A stretch of 64,000 nucleotides of DNA from Xanthobacteraceae bacterium (GTDB lineage Bacteria; Pseudomonadota; Alphaproteobacteria; Rhizobiales; Xanthobacteraceae), in assembly GCA_022844205.1 (NCBI GenBank), contig JALHMF010000008.1:62001-126000 (forward strand), written 5' to 3'. The notes below the pieces were generated by a model. That model saw only the letters and a list, made by a program, of their open reading frames with translations. It was not told the origin of the DNA and searched no databases. The position numbers and the translations under genes are program-made. Within the stretch, counting starts at the first letter, position 1. Each line of letters begins with the position of its first letter. Shown piece by piece: positions 1 through 7,715 of this stretch.

Positions 1-2
1 TA

Positions 3-458
3 GTCGGCCGTTCCGAGGCAGCTGGAATGGTCATTCAGTTCGAACTCGAACCTGCCACGACAATGATCATGCTCGTAGGCACCCCGCCGAAGCCAATGGA
101 ACATGCCCCTGCCGCCGGCGAGATCTACCATGTGGAAGTGAAGCCGATCGATCCGCGCTCAAAGACTCGGGTTGCCTACGCACACATTGTCTTCGAGGCA
201 ACGAACAAAGACACCGGAAAATCGCTTAAAGGAGAGCTGCATCCCATGTGGGGTGGCAGTGGTCTCCATTATGCAATGAACAGCGCCCTTCTCGGCGACG
301 GTACATACACGTCGACGATCACGATCCATGCACCAACCTTCGGCCGGGCACCCAAGGACAAGGATTTGTTTATGGTGCCTGCAGTGGCAAAGTTCCACTT
401 CAAGCTAAAGGATCGCGTGCTCACAGAGGTGTCAGAACCGAGCCCTTTGCCAAACTGA
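3..458 (+). CDS. P19-like periplasmic iron-transport protein (5' end outside window)
   Basis: The frame is open to the left edge of the window, so the first in-frame ATG at 27 is probably internal and the signal peptide lies upstream. The visible part resembles the P19/Tp34 family (Pfam Iron_transport), periplasmic metal-binding proteins that work with FtrA/FtrC-type iron permeases. Supporting signs are the acidic-aromatic start, a middle segment KGELHPMWGGSGLHYAMN matching the family pattern of a conserved polar turn followed by a His near a metal site, and the following GDGTYTSTITI beta-strand block. Family members are about 160-180 residues, so roughly 20-40 are missing. It ends 96 bases before the histidine kinase. 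The family call rests on pattern recall only; a generic secreted beta-sandwich protein is the alternative. Confidence 0.5.
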   Translation, partial: VGRSEAAGMVIQFELEPATTMIMLVGTPPKPMEHAPAAGEIYHVEVKPIDPRSKTRVAYAHIVFEATNKDTGKSLKGELHPMWGGSGLHYAMNSALLGDGTYTSTITIHAPTFGRAPKDKDLFMVPAVAKFHFKLKDRVLTEVSEPSPLPN

Positions 459-554
459 ACCCGATACAGCAACAGTATCGTGATCTGAAGAATCGGACAA
501 ACCCGCCGATCATGCTCCTACCGCGATAGCGGTTTAGTGCAATATAATTGCGCG

Positions 555-2150
555 ATGAAGAAATTTCCCGCAGCGCAATGGCTTGGGCCGATCGTTTTTG
601 TCGGCCTCTACGTCCTCCTCGAATGGATGAGTTACATCCACGAATACAAGGACGTTCCCATTACGCCCTGGAATCCCGGCGTCGGCGTGATGTTCGCCAT
701 GATGATCCTGCGTGGCCCTGTCTATGCAGCAGCACTTTTCGCGGGCGTCGTCCTTTCCGAACTCTTCGTGCTCCAGAGCGATCTGAGCTGGTATTTCATG
801 CTCGGGATTGCCGCTTCCATTGCAGGGGGCTATCTCGCCGCCGCCATCGCCGCGCGGCGCTATTGGCGGCTCGATGTCAGCCTTCGCCGGCTTTACGACG
901 TGCTCGCGATGTTGGGTGCCGGCATCTTCGGTGCCGTGCTCGTGACGCTGCTGCTGACGCTTCTCTTTCTTTTTGCGAATACGCTCGATCTTGCCGATCT
1001 TTCATCGGCGTCGCTGCCGCTGCTTCTCGGCGACATGATCGGCATTGGCGTGATGACGCCGCTCGTGCTCCGGCTTGCGCAATTGCCTCATGACCGGTGG
1101 TGGAATTTCGTCGTGCCGCTGATACCGGAAACTGTCGCGTTCGGCATCTTCATTTCAGTCGCGCTGTGGCTGATTGTCGGCGGTGGACCAGGCGGGTTCA
1201 AATTTTTCTATCTGCTGTTTCTTCCTGTCGTGGGTGCAGCATTGCGTCACGGACTGGACGGCGGCTGCCTCAGTCTTGCGACGATTCAACTGGGCCTTGT
1301 CGGCATGCTGCACTACTTCGGATACGGTGCCGATGAATTCACCGAATTCCAGGCGCTGATGCTCGTGCTCACCGCAACCGGGCTGATCATCGGCGTGGAG
1401 GTGAGCGAACGGAAGGCCGCCGAAGCCTTGCTGAAGGAAAAGGAGAACGAAGCGACGCTCGCGGCGCGCTTCAATCTGGTGAGCGGCATGGCATCCGCCC
1501 TCGCCCATGAAATGAACCAGCCCATGACCGCCGCCCGCGCGCTGGCCCGCTCGGCGCAGGAGATCATGTCGAAACCCGATGCCGATCTCGCCCGCGCGGG
1601 CTCGAACATTTCCTCCATGGTCGCCCAGATCGATCATGCCAGCAACATCGTGCGGCGGATGCGCGAGTTCCTCCGGCGTGGAAAGCCGCGCTCAAGCACT
1701 TTGGACGTTGCGACGATGCTGAACGATGCGCTGCTTCTGATCCGCGGCCAGGCCAATGCCGCGAAGGTCAAAATCGAACTCGAAGTTGCCGCGAACCTGC
1801 CACCGATTCAGGGCGACCAGATCCAGCTGCAGCAGGTGATCCTGAACCTCGTGCGGAATAGCATCGATTCCATCATATCATCCCGCACACTGGACGGAAT
1901 TGTGAAGATTTCCGCGCGCGCAATCGAGAAGCCGCGCCGCCTTGAGATTTCGGTATCCGATAACGGCGGCGGAATCTCCTCCGAAGTCGCCGGGCGCCTG
2001 TTCGAGCCGTTGGCCACATCGAAGCCGGATGGATTGGGACTGGGGCTTCCCATTTCCTCATCCATCGTCCAGGCGCACGGCGGAAAACTTGTATTACAGT
2101 CGCATTTGCCGCGGGCGACGGAGTTTCGGGTATTGCTTCCGGTGGATTAG
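555..2150 (+). CDS. MASE1-type membrane sensor histidine kinase
   Basis: Membrane-bound sensor kinase that should autophosphorylate on His and pass phosphate to the regulator encoded 11 bases downstream. Residues 1 to about 285 form a hydrophobic block of roughly eight membrane segments with the MASE1 look (WNPGVGVMFAMMI near the start, LPLLLGDMIGIGVMTPLVL in the middle). A short coiled linker leads to the H-box ALAHEMNQP with His318, then an N-box (NLVRNSID), G1 (DNGGGI, about residue 469) and G2 (GLGLGLPIS, about 494) of the HATPase domain. The HEMNQP type of H-box is shared with FixL, DctB and TtrS kinases, which pair with FixJ-like regulators, as here. A GTG at 537 would add six residues; neither start has a clear ribosome site, and I chose the ATG followed by Lys-Lys. 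The ligand is unknown. Confidence 0.85.
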   Translation: MKKFPAAQWLGPIVFVGLYVLLEWMSYIHEYKDVPITPWNPGVGVMFAMMILRGPVYAAALFAGVVLSELFVLQSDLSWYFMLGIAASIAGGYLAAAIAARRYWRLDVSLRRLYDVLAMLGAGIFGAVLVTLLLTLLFLFANTLDLADLSSASLPLLLGDMIGIGVMTPLVLRLAQLPHDRWWNFVVPLIPETVAFGIFISVALWLIVGGGPGGFKFFYLLFLPVVGAALRHGLDGGCLSLATIQLGLVGMLHYFGYGADEFTEFQALMLVLTATGLIIGVEVSERKAAEALLKEKENEATLAARFNLVSGMASALAHEMNQPMTAARALARSAQEIMSKPDADLARAGSNISSMVAQIDHASNIVRRMREFLRRGKPRSSTLDVATMLNDALLLIRGQANAAKVKIELEVAANLPPIQGDQIQLQQVILNLVRNSIDSIISSRTLDGIVKISARAIEKPRRLEISVSDNGGGISSEVAGRLFEPLATSKPDGLGLGLPISSSIVQAHGGKLVLQSHLPRATEFRVLLPVD

Positions 2151-2161
2151 TATCCCTCGCG

Positions 2162-2779
2162 ATGGCGCAGACGCAGACTATTTTCATTATCGACGATCAG
2201 GAATCCGTGCGAAGCGCGCTGGCGGAAATGCTCAGCGTGTTCGGATACAACGTGGAAACTTTTGAATCCGCTGACGATTTTCTTGGCAAGCTCGATGGCG
2301 AGCGGTCGGGCTGCATCGTGGCGGATGTTCGGATGCCGGGAACAGACGGCATTGAGCTGACGCGAGAACTCGCGCGCCGGCAGGTTGGGCTTCCGGTTGT
2401 GCTGATTTCCGGCCACGGCGACGTGCCGATGGCGGTCGCCGCCATCAAGGCGGGTGCGGAAGACTTCATCGAAAAGCCTGTGGATGACATCCAGCTTGTC
2501 GCCGCGATCAATCGCGGGCTTTCGCATACCACCGAGCGGCTCGCGCAGTCGCAATCGCTGCAAAGCCTGAAGGAACGCTTCGGGCGGCTCACGCGCCGGG
2601 AAGCGGAAGTGTTCGACCTTGTGGTTCAGGGGTTTACCAGCCAGGGAATCGGCGCCCAGCTCGACATCAGCCCGCGCACCGTCGAGTCCTATCGAGTGCA
2701 GATCATGGAGAAGATGCAGGCGGAAAGCGTCGCGGTGCTTGTCCGTTTTGCGGTCCGGCTCGGGCGTATTACGCCGTAA
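2162..2779 (+). CDS. FixJ/NarL-family response regulator
   Basis: A 205-residue DNA-binding regulator. The N-terminal receiver domain has the acidic pair Asp11-Asp12, phospho-acceptor Asp55 (IVADVRMPG), a switch Ser (VLISGHGD) and Lys in IEKPVDD. A linker leads to a LuxR/FixJ helix-turn-helix (LTRREAEVFDLVVQG, then ISPRTVESYRVQIMEKMQ). It lies 11 bases after the histidine kinase on the same strand, so the two form a two-component operon. The target genes are not shown by sequence. A decayed copy of its C-terminal end lies at about 4475-4537, directly before the permease gene, which hints that the kinase/regulator pair belongs functionally with that permease (inference). Confidence 0.9.
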   Translation: MAQTQTIFIIDDQESVRSALAEMLSVFGYNVETFESADDFLGKLDGERSGCIVADVRMPGTDGIELTRELARRQVGLPVVLISGHGDVPMAVAAIKAGAEDFIEKPVDDIQLVAAINRGLSHTTERLAQSQSLQSLKERFGRLTRREAEVFDLVVQGFTSQGIGAQLDISPRTVESYRVQIMEKMQAESVAVLVRFAVRLGRITP

Positions 2780-2858
2780 AAAACTGCGTAATTTTACCCA
2801 TGTATCGTTTCGGATAGGCCGCGCCGCGCGGATCACTATCATTTTCCCCACTCATTCG

Positions 2859-3200
2859 ATGATGGAAAGCACTCCCCGATTTTTTCGGGTGCTGGCATTC
2901 CAGACGGGGCAACCGGTGACAAATACGGAAGCGACTGCGGCAAGCCTTGCAACAGCGGTGATCCTCTCCGCCGCCGCCACATCGATTCCGGCGCCGCTCG
3001 TTTTGCCGGTGGTGAGCATTGCCGCCGTCGTCACTGCACTGCTGATCGCAAGCTTTGCATGGCTGCGTACCAGCAAGCAGAAAACCGACGGCATCAATTC
3101 GTGGGACGTCGCCGGCGGACTGATCTTCGTTGGCTTCGCCGCCGCACTTCTCAGCAATCCCGAAGCCGCGTTGCCGCTCTTCGAGCAGGCTTCGAACTAA
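2859..3200 (+). CDS. Small membrane protein, unknown
   Basis: A 113-residue protein starting MMESTPRFFRV. The same frame is open further upstream into the regulator gene, but the double ATG at 2859/2862 is the first start beyond that gene. Two or three hydrophobic segments are visible: about residues 25-60 (rich in Ala, Ile and Val, with a LASFAWLR-like end) and about 85-105 (VAGGLIFVGFAAALL). The region between is short and polar. It has the base use of a real gene but no family I recognise. It sits 80 bases after the two-component operon and could be its target or a passenger. Confidence 0.5.
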   Translation: MMESTPRFFRVLAFQTGQPVTNTEATAASLATAVILSAAATSIPAPLVLPVVSIAAVVTALLIASFAWLRTSKQKTDGINSWDVAGGLIFVGFAAALLSNPEAALPLFEQASN

Positions 3201-3500
3201 ATCCAGTCAAACCAGAAAGGCACCCCGCAATCCGATAGCGCAAAACCACATACCAGACCGGGCCCCTCTGGCAGCGATGGCGCTGCGATGTCGGACTGGA
3301 ACTCAACAGGAGCCCGTCTTGTATCCATGTCCGTGCGGCACGCTCTGCCGCGCATTGATCATCAATAGAAATCCCGCGTTTCAACACGCCCATAAATTTG
3401 GATCGCTCGTCACTTTGTTGACGGGACGATTTTTTGCGACTCCAACCGCGCATAAGCGCGGGACGATCCAGATCAATCTTGCATCCTCGGGGAAATACCA
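3201..3500 (+). promoter_or_regulatory. Leader region with GC hairpin upstream of the permease relic and terC
   Basis: 300 bases with no convincing gene. The clearest structure is a perfect 6-bp hairpin with a four-base loop (CCGCGC-ATAA-GCGCGG, 3446-3461). It is followed 40 bases later by the ribosome-site-like GGGGAAA before the ATG at 3501. No run of T follows on either strand, so it is not a standard terminator. As it precedes a metal/ion-related gene pair it might be a regulatory leader, but I could not match it to the manganese yybP-ykoY riboswitch or another known class. Confidence 0.25.
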
Positions 3501-3731
3501 ATGGGGCTAACTACTCTTCAATTGCTCACACTCGCCGTTTTCGCGGTCACGATCGTCGCCATCGTCATCAACAAACTGGACGCAACGATAGCGGCGCTGC
3601 TTGGCGTCGCGGTGATGGTGTGGATGGGCACCATGACCGAGGTCGAGGCCGCGGAGCTTGTCGACTGGAACGTGATGGCTTCCTGGTCGGAATTGGGGTG
3701 CGGTGAAAGAGGGAGCCTAACGTATGACTGA
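3501..3731 (+). pseudogene. Truncated, frameshifted N-terminal copy of the ArsB/NhaD-type permease
   Basis: Bases 3525-3679 match 4610-4764 (the start of the intact permease gene) with only about nine differences, at a constant offset of 1085. After that a one-base deletion near 3680 shifts the frame (TTCCTGGTCGG here against ATCCTGGTCGG in the intact gene), similarity fades by about 3700, and the rest of the permease is missing. What remains is a 76-codon open frame with its own ribosome site (GGGGAAA). Its stop at 3729-3731 overlaps the terC start at 3724 by eight bases. It cannot make a transporter, but it may still be translated as a leader coupled to terC. Confidence 0.8.
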
Positions 3732-4392
3732 ATTTCTGACGCCTGGGATGCTATCAGCGCTTCTTCAGGTCATCATAATCGACTTGGTCCTGGCCGGCGA
3801 CAACGCCATCGTCATCGGGCTGGCCGCGGCGGGATTGCCGAAGGAGCAACGCAACAAGGCAATTCTGATCGGCATCATCGCCGCGACAGTCCTGCGCATC
3901 GCGTTTGCTGGAGTGACCACACAACTTCTGCAAATGGTCGGTCTTCTGCTCGCCGGCGGCATCCTCCTGCTCTGGGTATGCTGGAAGATGTGGCGCGAAC
4001 TGCGCACCACATCCGAACAGGAGCATGATGCGACCGAGGCACTGACGGGCACTGATATCGACGCCGACGGCGCGATTGCCGGCCATGCGAAGCGCAAGAC
4101 ATTTGCCCAGGCTGCCTGGCAAATCCTGATTGCTGACGTGACGATGTCGCTCGACAATGTCCTGGCCGTCGCGGGCGCCGCGCGCGACTATCCATACGTG
4201 CTCATATTCGGACTCGTATTGTCGATCGCGCTGATGGGCGTCGCGGCAACCTTCATCGCCCGTTTGCTGCAAAACCATCGCTGGATCGCTTACGTAGGCT
4301 TGGCCGTAATTCTCTATGTGTCGCTTGAGATGATGTATCGGGGAGCGCTCGAAGTATGGCCGATCATCAAATCAATCGCAGCGCTGCAGTAG
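3724..4392 (+). CDS. TerC/YjbE-family integral membrane protein
   Basis: A 222-residue TerC-superfamily protein of the YjbE/YkoY type, thought from work on relatives to export or handle divalent metals such as manganese. Both signature acidic membrane motifs are present: DLVLAGDNAIVIG near residues 20-32 and DVTMSLDNVLAVAG near 139-152, in an internally duplicated fold of about seven membrane helices. A charged loop (about residues 95-125) joins the halves. The ribosome site AGAGGGAG at about 3707-3714 precedes the ATG, which also overlaps the end of the upstream relic frame. It lies between two copies of permease sequence. Substrate specificity cannot be read from the sequence. Confidence 0.85.
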   Translation: MTEFLTPGMLSALLQVIIIDLVLAGDNAIVIGLAAAGLPKEQRNKAILIGIIAATVLRIAFAGVTTQLLQMVGLLLAGGILLLWVCWKMWRELRTTSEQEHDATEALTGTDIDADGAIAGHAKRKTFAQAAWQILIADVTMSLDNVLAVAGAARDYPYVLIFGLVLSIALMGVAATFIARLLQNHRWIAYVGLAVILYVSLEMMYRGALEVWPIIKSIAALQ

Positions 4393-4474
4393 CGGAGGCG
4401 CACCGGATGCGGTGAATAGCGGGCAGTGGCGGCATTTTGATTCTGACCTGCCACTGAACTTTCATTCAGTGGGG

Positions 4475-4537
4475 GTCGAAGGCTACCGCGTCCAAACATG
4501 GAGAAAATGCAGGGGGAAAGCGTCGCCGTCGCGGCTG
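4475..4537 (+). pseudogene. Relic of a FixJ-like response regulator C-terminus
   Basis: These bases align with 2681-2743 of the intact regulator gene. In one frame they read VEGYRVQ and, after a one-base deletion, MEKMQGESVAV, matching VESYRVQIMEKMQAESVAV of the regulator. Nothing upstream in 4393-4474 still resembles the rest of the gene. The relic ends about 55 bases before the permease start. Together with the permease relic at 3501 it shows that a regulator-permease block once existed in two copies. A long open frame begins at 4412 but runs through this relic into the permease, so I do not take it as the true permease start. Confidence 0.6.
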
Positions 4538-4591
4538 CACACCGCTCACGTCATCGCGGCCGCTCGGACAGAGATAAAACAAGGGGGCGTC

Positions 4592-5905
4592 ATGGAATTG
4601 TTGCAGTGGCTCACACTCGCCGTTTTCGCGGTCACGATCGTTGCAATCGTCATCAACAAACTGGACGCAACGGTAGCGGCGCTACTCGGCGTGGCGGTGA
4701 TGGTGTGGATGGGCACCATGACCGAGGTCGAGGCCGCGCAGCTTGTCGACTGGAACGTCATGGCGATCCTGGTCGGTATCTGGGTCATTGCCGGATATTT
4801 CGGAAGGACCGGAATTCCAAGCTGGCTGTCGGTGCAATCGCTGAAGGTTTCCGGCGGGCGTCCCGGCCTGCTGATCGTCGTACTGTCGATGCTGACCGGC
4901 ATCCTCTCGATGTTCATCGACAACGTCGTTTGCATTCTCATGATGGCGCCGGTGGCACTGCCGCTCGCCCGTGCGCTGAAAATTCCAGCGACGCCGCTCG
5001 TGTTGATGATCGGCTTCAGCGCGAACTTCATGGGCACCGCACTCCTCCTTGGCGACCTGCCACCCCAGATGCTGCACAGCGTCGCCGGTGCGGAGTTTTT
5101 CGATTTTATCTGGAGTCAGGGAAGACCTTCCTCGTTTCCGATCCTCATCGTGACTTTCGTTCTAACCCTAGCCTTCATGTATTTTTACGGCTTCCGCAGC
5201 ATTGGAAAGGCGTCAGCGGCCGGTGCCGCCAAGATCAAGGCGAGAATCCCGGACCCGCTGTTTGCCACCATCACCGTTGGCATGTTCTTGCTGACCGTGC
5301 TTGCAATGGCCTTCCGCGAAGTGCTGGACGTGAAACTCGGCTTCATCGCCATCACGGGCGCCATCATCCTCGTCCTCATCCTTGAACTGCTTGGCGATAA
5401 ACTGAAGGCGCCTTCTTTCGAACATATCGTGCAGGAACTCGACTGGCGGGCGGTGTTTTTTTACATCGCGCTTTTCGCATTGGTAGGCGGACTCGAAAAG
5501 ACGCACATCCTCGACATGATGGCGAACGCCATGAAGCCCCTGTTCGCCACAAACTACGTGCTCGGCGCTACGCTGCTCTACTGGGTCACCATTCCGATCG
5601 TCGGCCTTGTCGAGCACGACGCTTACATTCTCACTTTCCTCTATATGATCCGCGACCTCGGTACGTCGGGCGTTCCAACCTGGCCGCTGTGGTGGGTCGT
5701 GCTGTGGGCCGGAACGCTCGGCAGCAACCTGACGGTCGCGGGGGCGCCTGCGCTCTATGTGGCGCTCCGCATTGCGGAGAAAGAAGAGAAACGAAAAGTT
5801 TCACTGCGCGAGTTCCTTTCCTGGAGCCTCGCGTTCTGCCTGGTCAGTTCGGCGATCTGTTACGTGTTCGCGTTGCTGATCTGGATCCTCCCTTATTCAA
5901 ATTGA
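4592..5905 (+). CDS. ArsB/NhaD (ion transporter) superfamily permease
   Basis: A 437-residue inner-membrane transporter with about eleven hydrophobic helices. The early segment INKLDATVAALLGVAVMVW followed by a conserved Glu-rich turn (MTEVEAAQLVDW), and the later DNVVCILMMAPVALPL and SNLTVAGAPALYVAL, match the SLC13/CitMHS/ArsB/NhaD group (PF03600/PF16980 type). Transported ion is unknown; sodium/proton exchange, arsenite or organic-anion transport are possible. The ATG at 4592 is chosen because AAGGGGG lies five bases before it and the N-terminus then matches the relic copy at 3501. It is followed 11 bases later by a universal stress protein gene, probably co-transcribed. Confidence 0.8.
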   Translation: MELLQWLTLAVFAVTIVAIVINKLDATVAALLGVAVMVWMGTMTEVEAAQLVDWNVMAILVGIWVIAGYFGRTGIPSWLSVQSLKVSGGRPGLLIVVLSMLTGILSMFIDNVVCILMMAPVALPLARALKIPATPLVLMIGFSANFMGTALLLGDLPPQMLHSVAGAEFFDFIWSQGRPSSFPILIVTFVLTLAFMYFYGFRSIGKASAAGAAKIKARIPDPLFATITVGMFLLTVLAMAFREVLDVKLGFIAITGAIILVLILELLGDKLKAPSFEHIVQELDWRAVFFYIALFALVGGLEKTHILDMMANAMKPLFATNYVLGATLLYWVTIPIVGLVEHDAYILTFLYMIRDLGTSGVPTWPLWWVVLWAGTLGSNLTVAGAPALYVALRIAEKEEKRKVSLREFLSWSLAFCLVSSAICYVFALLIWILPYSN

Positions 5906-5916
5906 GGAGATAACCC

Positions 5917-6360
5917 GTGTTCAGAAACATCCTCATTCCAACCGACGGCTCGCCGGCTTCGCAGAAAGCGGTGAGGCGTGGCGTCGCGTTGGCAAAGGCG
6001 ATGAAGGCCAAAATTACCGCCGTCATCGCATCGCCTCCGGCAACGCCGATCATCTACCGCAAGAAAATGCCGGTCGGTTACGCCACGCCGAACGAGCATC
6101 AACGGATGATCAATCGCTCATCCAAGCGCCATCTCGATGTGATCGCCCGTGCGGCGAAGAAGGCGCGGCTTCGTTTCGAAGCGGTCCAGATAGTCAGCGA
6201 TTTTCCGGACGAAACGATTCTCGACACCGCGAAGAAAAAGAAATGCGACCTGATCGTGATGGGCACACAGGGTCAAGGCGGACTGCGCGGCGTGTTCATC
6301 GGCAGCACGACGCAAAAGGTGCTCAACCAGTCGAAAATTCCGGTGATGGTAATCCGTTGA
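5917..6360 (+). CDS. Universal stress protein, UspA family
   Basis: A 147-residue cytoplasmic UspA-fold protein. It begins FRNILIPTDGS, the usual first strand with the Asp of the nucleotide site, and ends with the ATP-binding pattern G-x2-G-x9-G-S (GTQGQGGLRGVFIGST) and IPVMVIR. So it probably binds ATP. The start is GTG with GAGGAG nine bases upstream. Only 11 bases separate it from the permease gene, so it is likely the last gene of that operon; a clear terminator follows about 110 bases later. Paired usp and transporter genes are common and often mean the Usp tunes the transporter (inference). Confidence 0.9.
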   Translation: MFRNILIPTDGSPASQKAVRRGVALAKAMKAKITAVIASPPATPIIYRKKMPVGYATPNEHQRMINRSSKRHLDVIARAAKKARLRFEAVQIVSDFPDETILDTAKKKKCDLIVMGTQGQGGLRGVFIGSTTQKVLNQSKIPVMVIR

Positions 6361-6473
6361 ACGCCTGACCGAAATCGAACTCCGGAAAACGGAAGCAAGA
6401 ATGCTTCCCGCCCAATGGAAGAAACCTGTTCGCGGTGGTCGTGACCAGCAAGGCGCTCATCTAAACGCCCCCC

Positions 6474-6506
6474 AAAAAAATGCCGGGGCATTTCCCCGGC
6501 GTTTTC
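6474..6506. terminator. Bidirectional rho-independent terminator
   Basis: Perfect 7-bp stem GCCGGGG/CCCCGGC (6482-6488 with 6494-6500), five-base loop, TTTT after it on the plus strand and AAAAAAA before it. It lies between the convergent usp gene and the beta-barrel gene and can serve both. Confidence 0.85.
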
Positions 6507-6533
6507 ATTTTCTGTATTTATTTCCGCCGTACG

Positions 6534-7556
6534 CTAGTCTTTTGTGCCGAAGCGGTAAGTAGCGCCGGCACCCACATAGTAGCCGGCATCCGGTCCGTAT
6601 TTGATTTGCGGGGCCGAGCCTTGCGCAACCGAGATGCCCGGCAAGGCGCTGTCATAACTCCTCACCCCGGCAAAGCTTTTCAATTCAAGTTCGGTCATCG
6701 GCTTGTAGGTGAGCCGGGCTTCGGCGTTGCCGGTCGTTGGAGCAGCATTGCGGCGTGAAGTAGCGGCGTCCACCGCAGATGGCGCCAGCGTGGCCTCGCG
6801 ATTGCCGACGCCTACATGGCCGCCTACATTCAGCGTAAGGGCGGGTGCCAAATCGACTTTCGATTCCAGCCCCACCGCCGTGCCGACATCCTTCCAGCGC
6901 ATCGTACCACCGGGATCGGCCGAAGCCGACGGCGTGAATTCCTGACGGCTGCTTCCATTGAGTACGGACACGGAAGGCGTGAGCGTCACGCCCGCCACGG
7001 TGTAATCGCTCGCGGCCTTTACGCTCGTGCGTGTGCCTGAGTAATTCGTAGCGACATCACCGCTGCAACCGGTGCAACCGCCGATCAAGGTCCCGCCGTT
7101 CGAGCTGCCGACGATGGTGTTTTGATTGCCCGGCATTGCGCCGACGGAAGTCGCGGTCTGCGATGCTCCGAATTCGAGCCTCGCGCGCGATCCAAGCGTT
7201 GGCGAGAATGTACCGTCGGGAAAAACATAGCCGACAGCACCGCGCATACTGGCGGCAACGGGCGGGCCGAACACCGTCACCGAATCCCAGCCGGCCGGCG
7301 GAACCGCGTTAGCGTCGGCGCCTGGCTTAACGGCTTCGGCGCCCGGGTTGTTGCGCATTTCGGCAAAGGAGCCGGGTGCGGGCGAACGCACCGGACCCCA
7401 GGGACCTTCAGCCCATACATAGAAATTTCCCGCCGCCGAAGCGGCGGCGTTGGCCGGGATATTCACCGGCAAATCGTTGGCCGAGGCCGCTGAGGCCGCA
7501 AGCGTTGCTACTGCAATGCCAAACAGCAGAGGCCCGCGATTCGTTCGTGGCACCAT
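6534..7556 (-). CDS. Exported beta-barrel-like outer-membrane protein, unknown
   Basis: A 340-residue protein with a clear signal peptide (positively charged start, hydrophobic stretch about residues 9-24, probable cleavage after AASAASA). The mature part is rich in Gly, Ala, Ser and Thr with alternating hydrophobic strands, few charged runs and a C-terminal strand ending YRFGTKD with an aromatic residue near the end, as in outer-membrane barrels. A short Cys-containing turn (GGCTGCSG, about residues 158-165) is unusual. Predicted barrel proteins of this length are common in Bradyrhizobium-like genomes, but I recognise no named family. It stands alone between a terminator and the divergent photolyase gene. 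Confidence 0.6.
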   Translation of the reverse strand: MVPRTNRGPLLFGIAVATLAASAASANDLPVNIPANAAASAAGNFYVWAEGPWGPVRSPAPGSFAEMRNNPGAEAVKPGADANAVPPAGWDSVTVFGPPVAASMRGAVGYVFPDGTFSPTLGSRARLEFGASQTATSVGAMPGNQNTIVGSSNGGTLIGGCTGCSGDVATNYSGTRTSVKAASDYTVAGVTLTPSVSVLNGSSRQEFTPSASADPGGTMRWKDVGTAVGLESKVDLAPALTLNVGGHVGVGNREATLAPSAVDAATSRRNAAPTTGNAEARLTYKPMTELELKSFAGVRSYDSALPGISVAQGSAPQIKYGPDAGYYVGAGATYRFGTKD

Positions 7557-7715
7557 GGGATTTTCCTAAGTCGGTTCTGGTTCGAGGTCAGATCGCCACA
7601 AACATGGGGCGAAGATGAGACAAAGCATTGTTCCCCTCGCGATTTTCAGGTTCCATCTGATCCGCGTGCGCGGACCGTGCGTATCCCGATGGGACCCCAT
7701 CCTCCTTAACGTGAA

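Noticed and set aside
3201-3500. Manganese yybP-ykoY riboswitch before terC
   Set aside because: Relatives of TerC often have it, but its conserved core sequence and pairing were not found; only a simple hairpin is present.
4412-4591. Extended N-terminus for the permease (497 residues from 4412)
   Set aside because: The added 60 residues run through the frameshifted regulator relic and do not match the permease copy at 3501; the ATG at 4592 has a good ribosome site.
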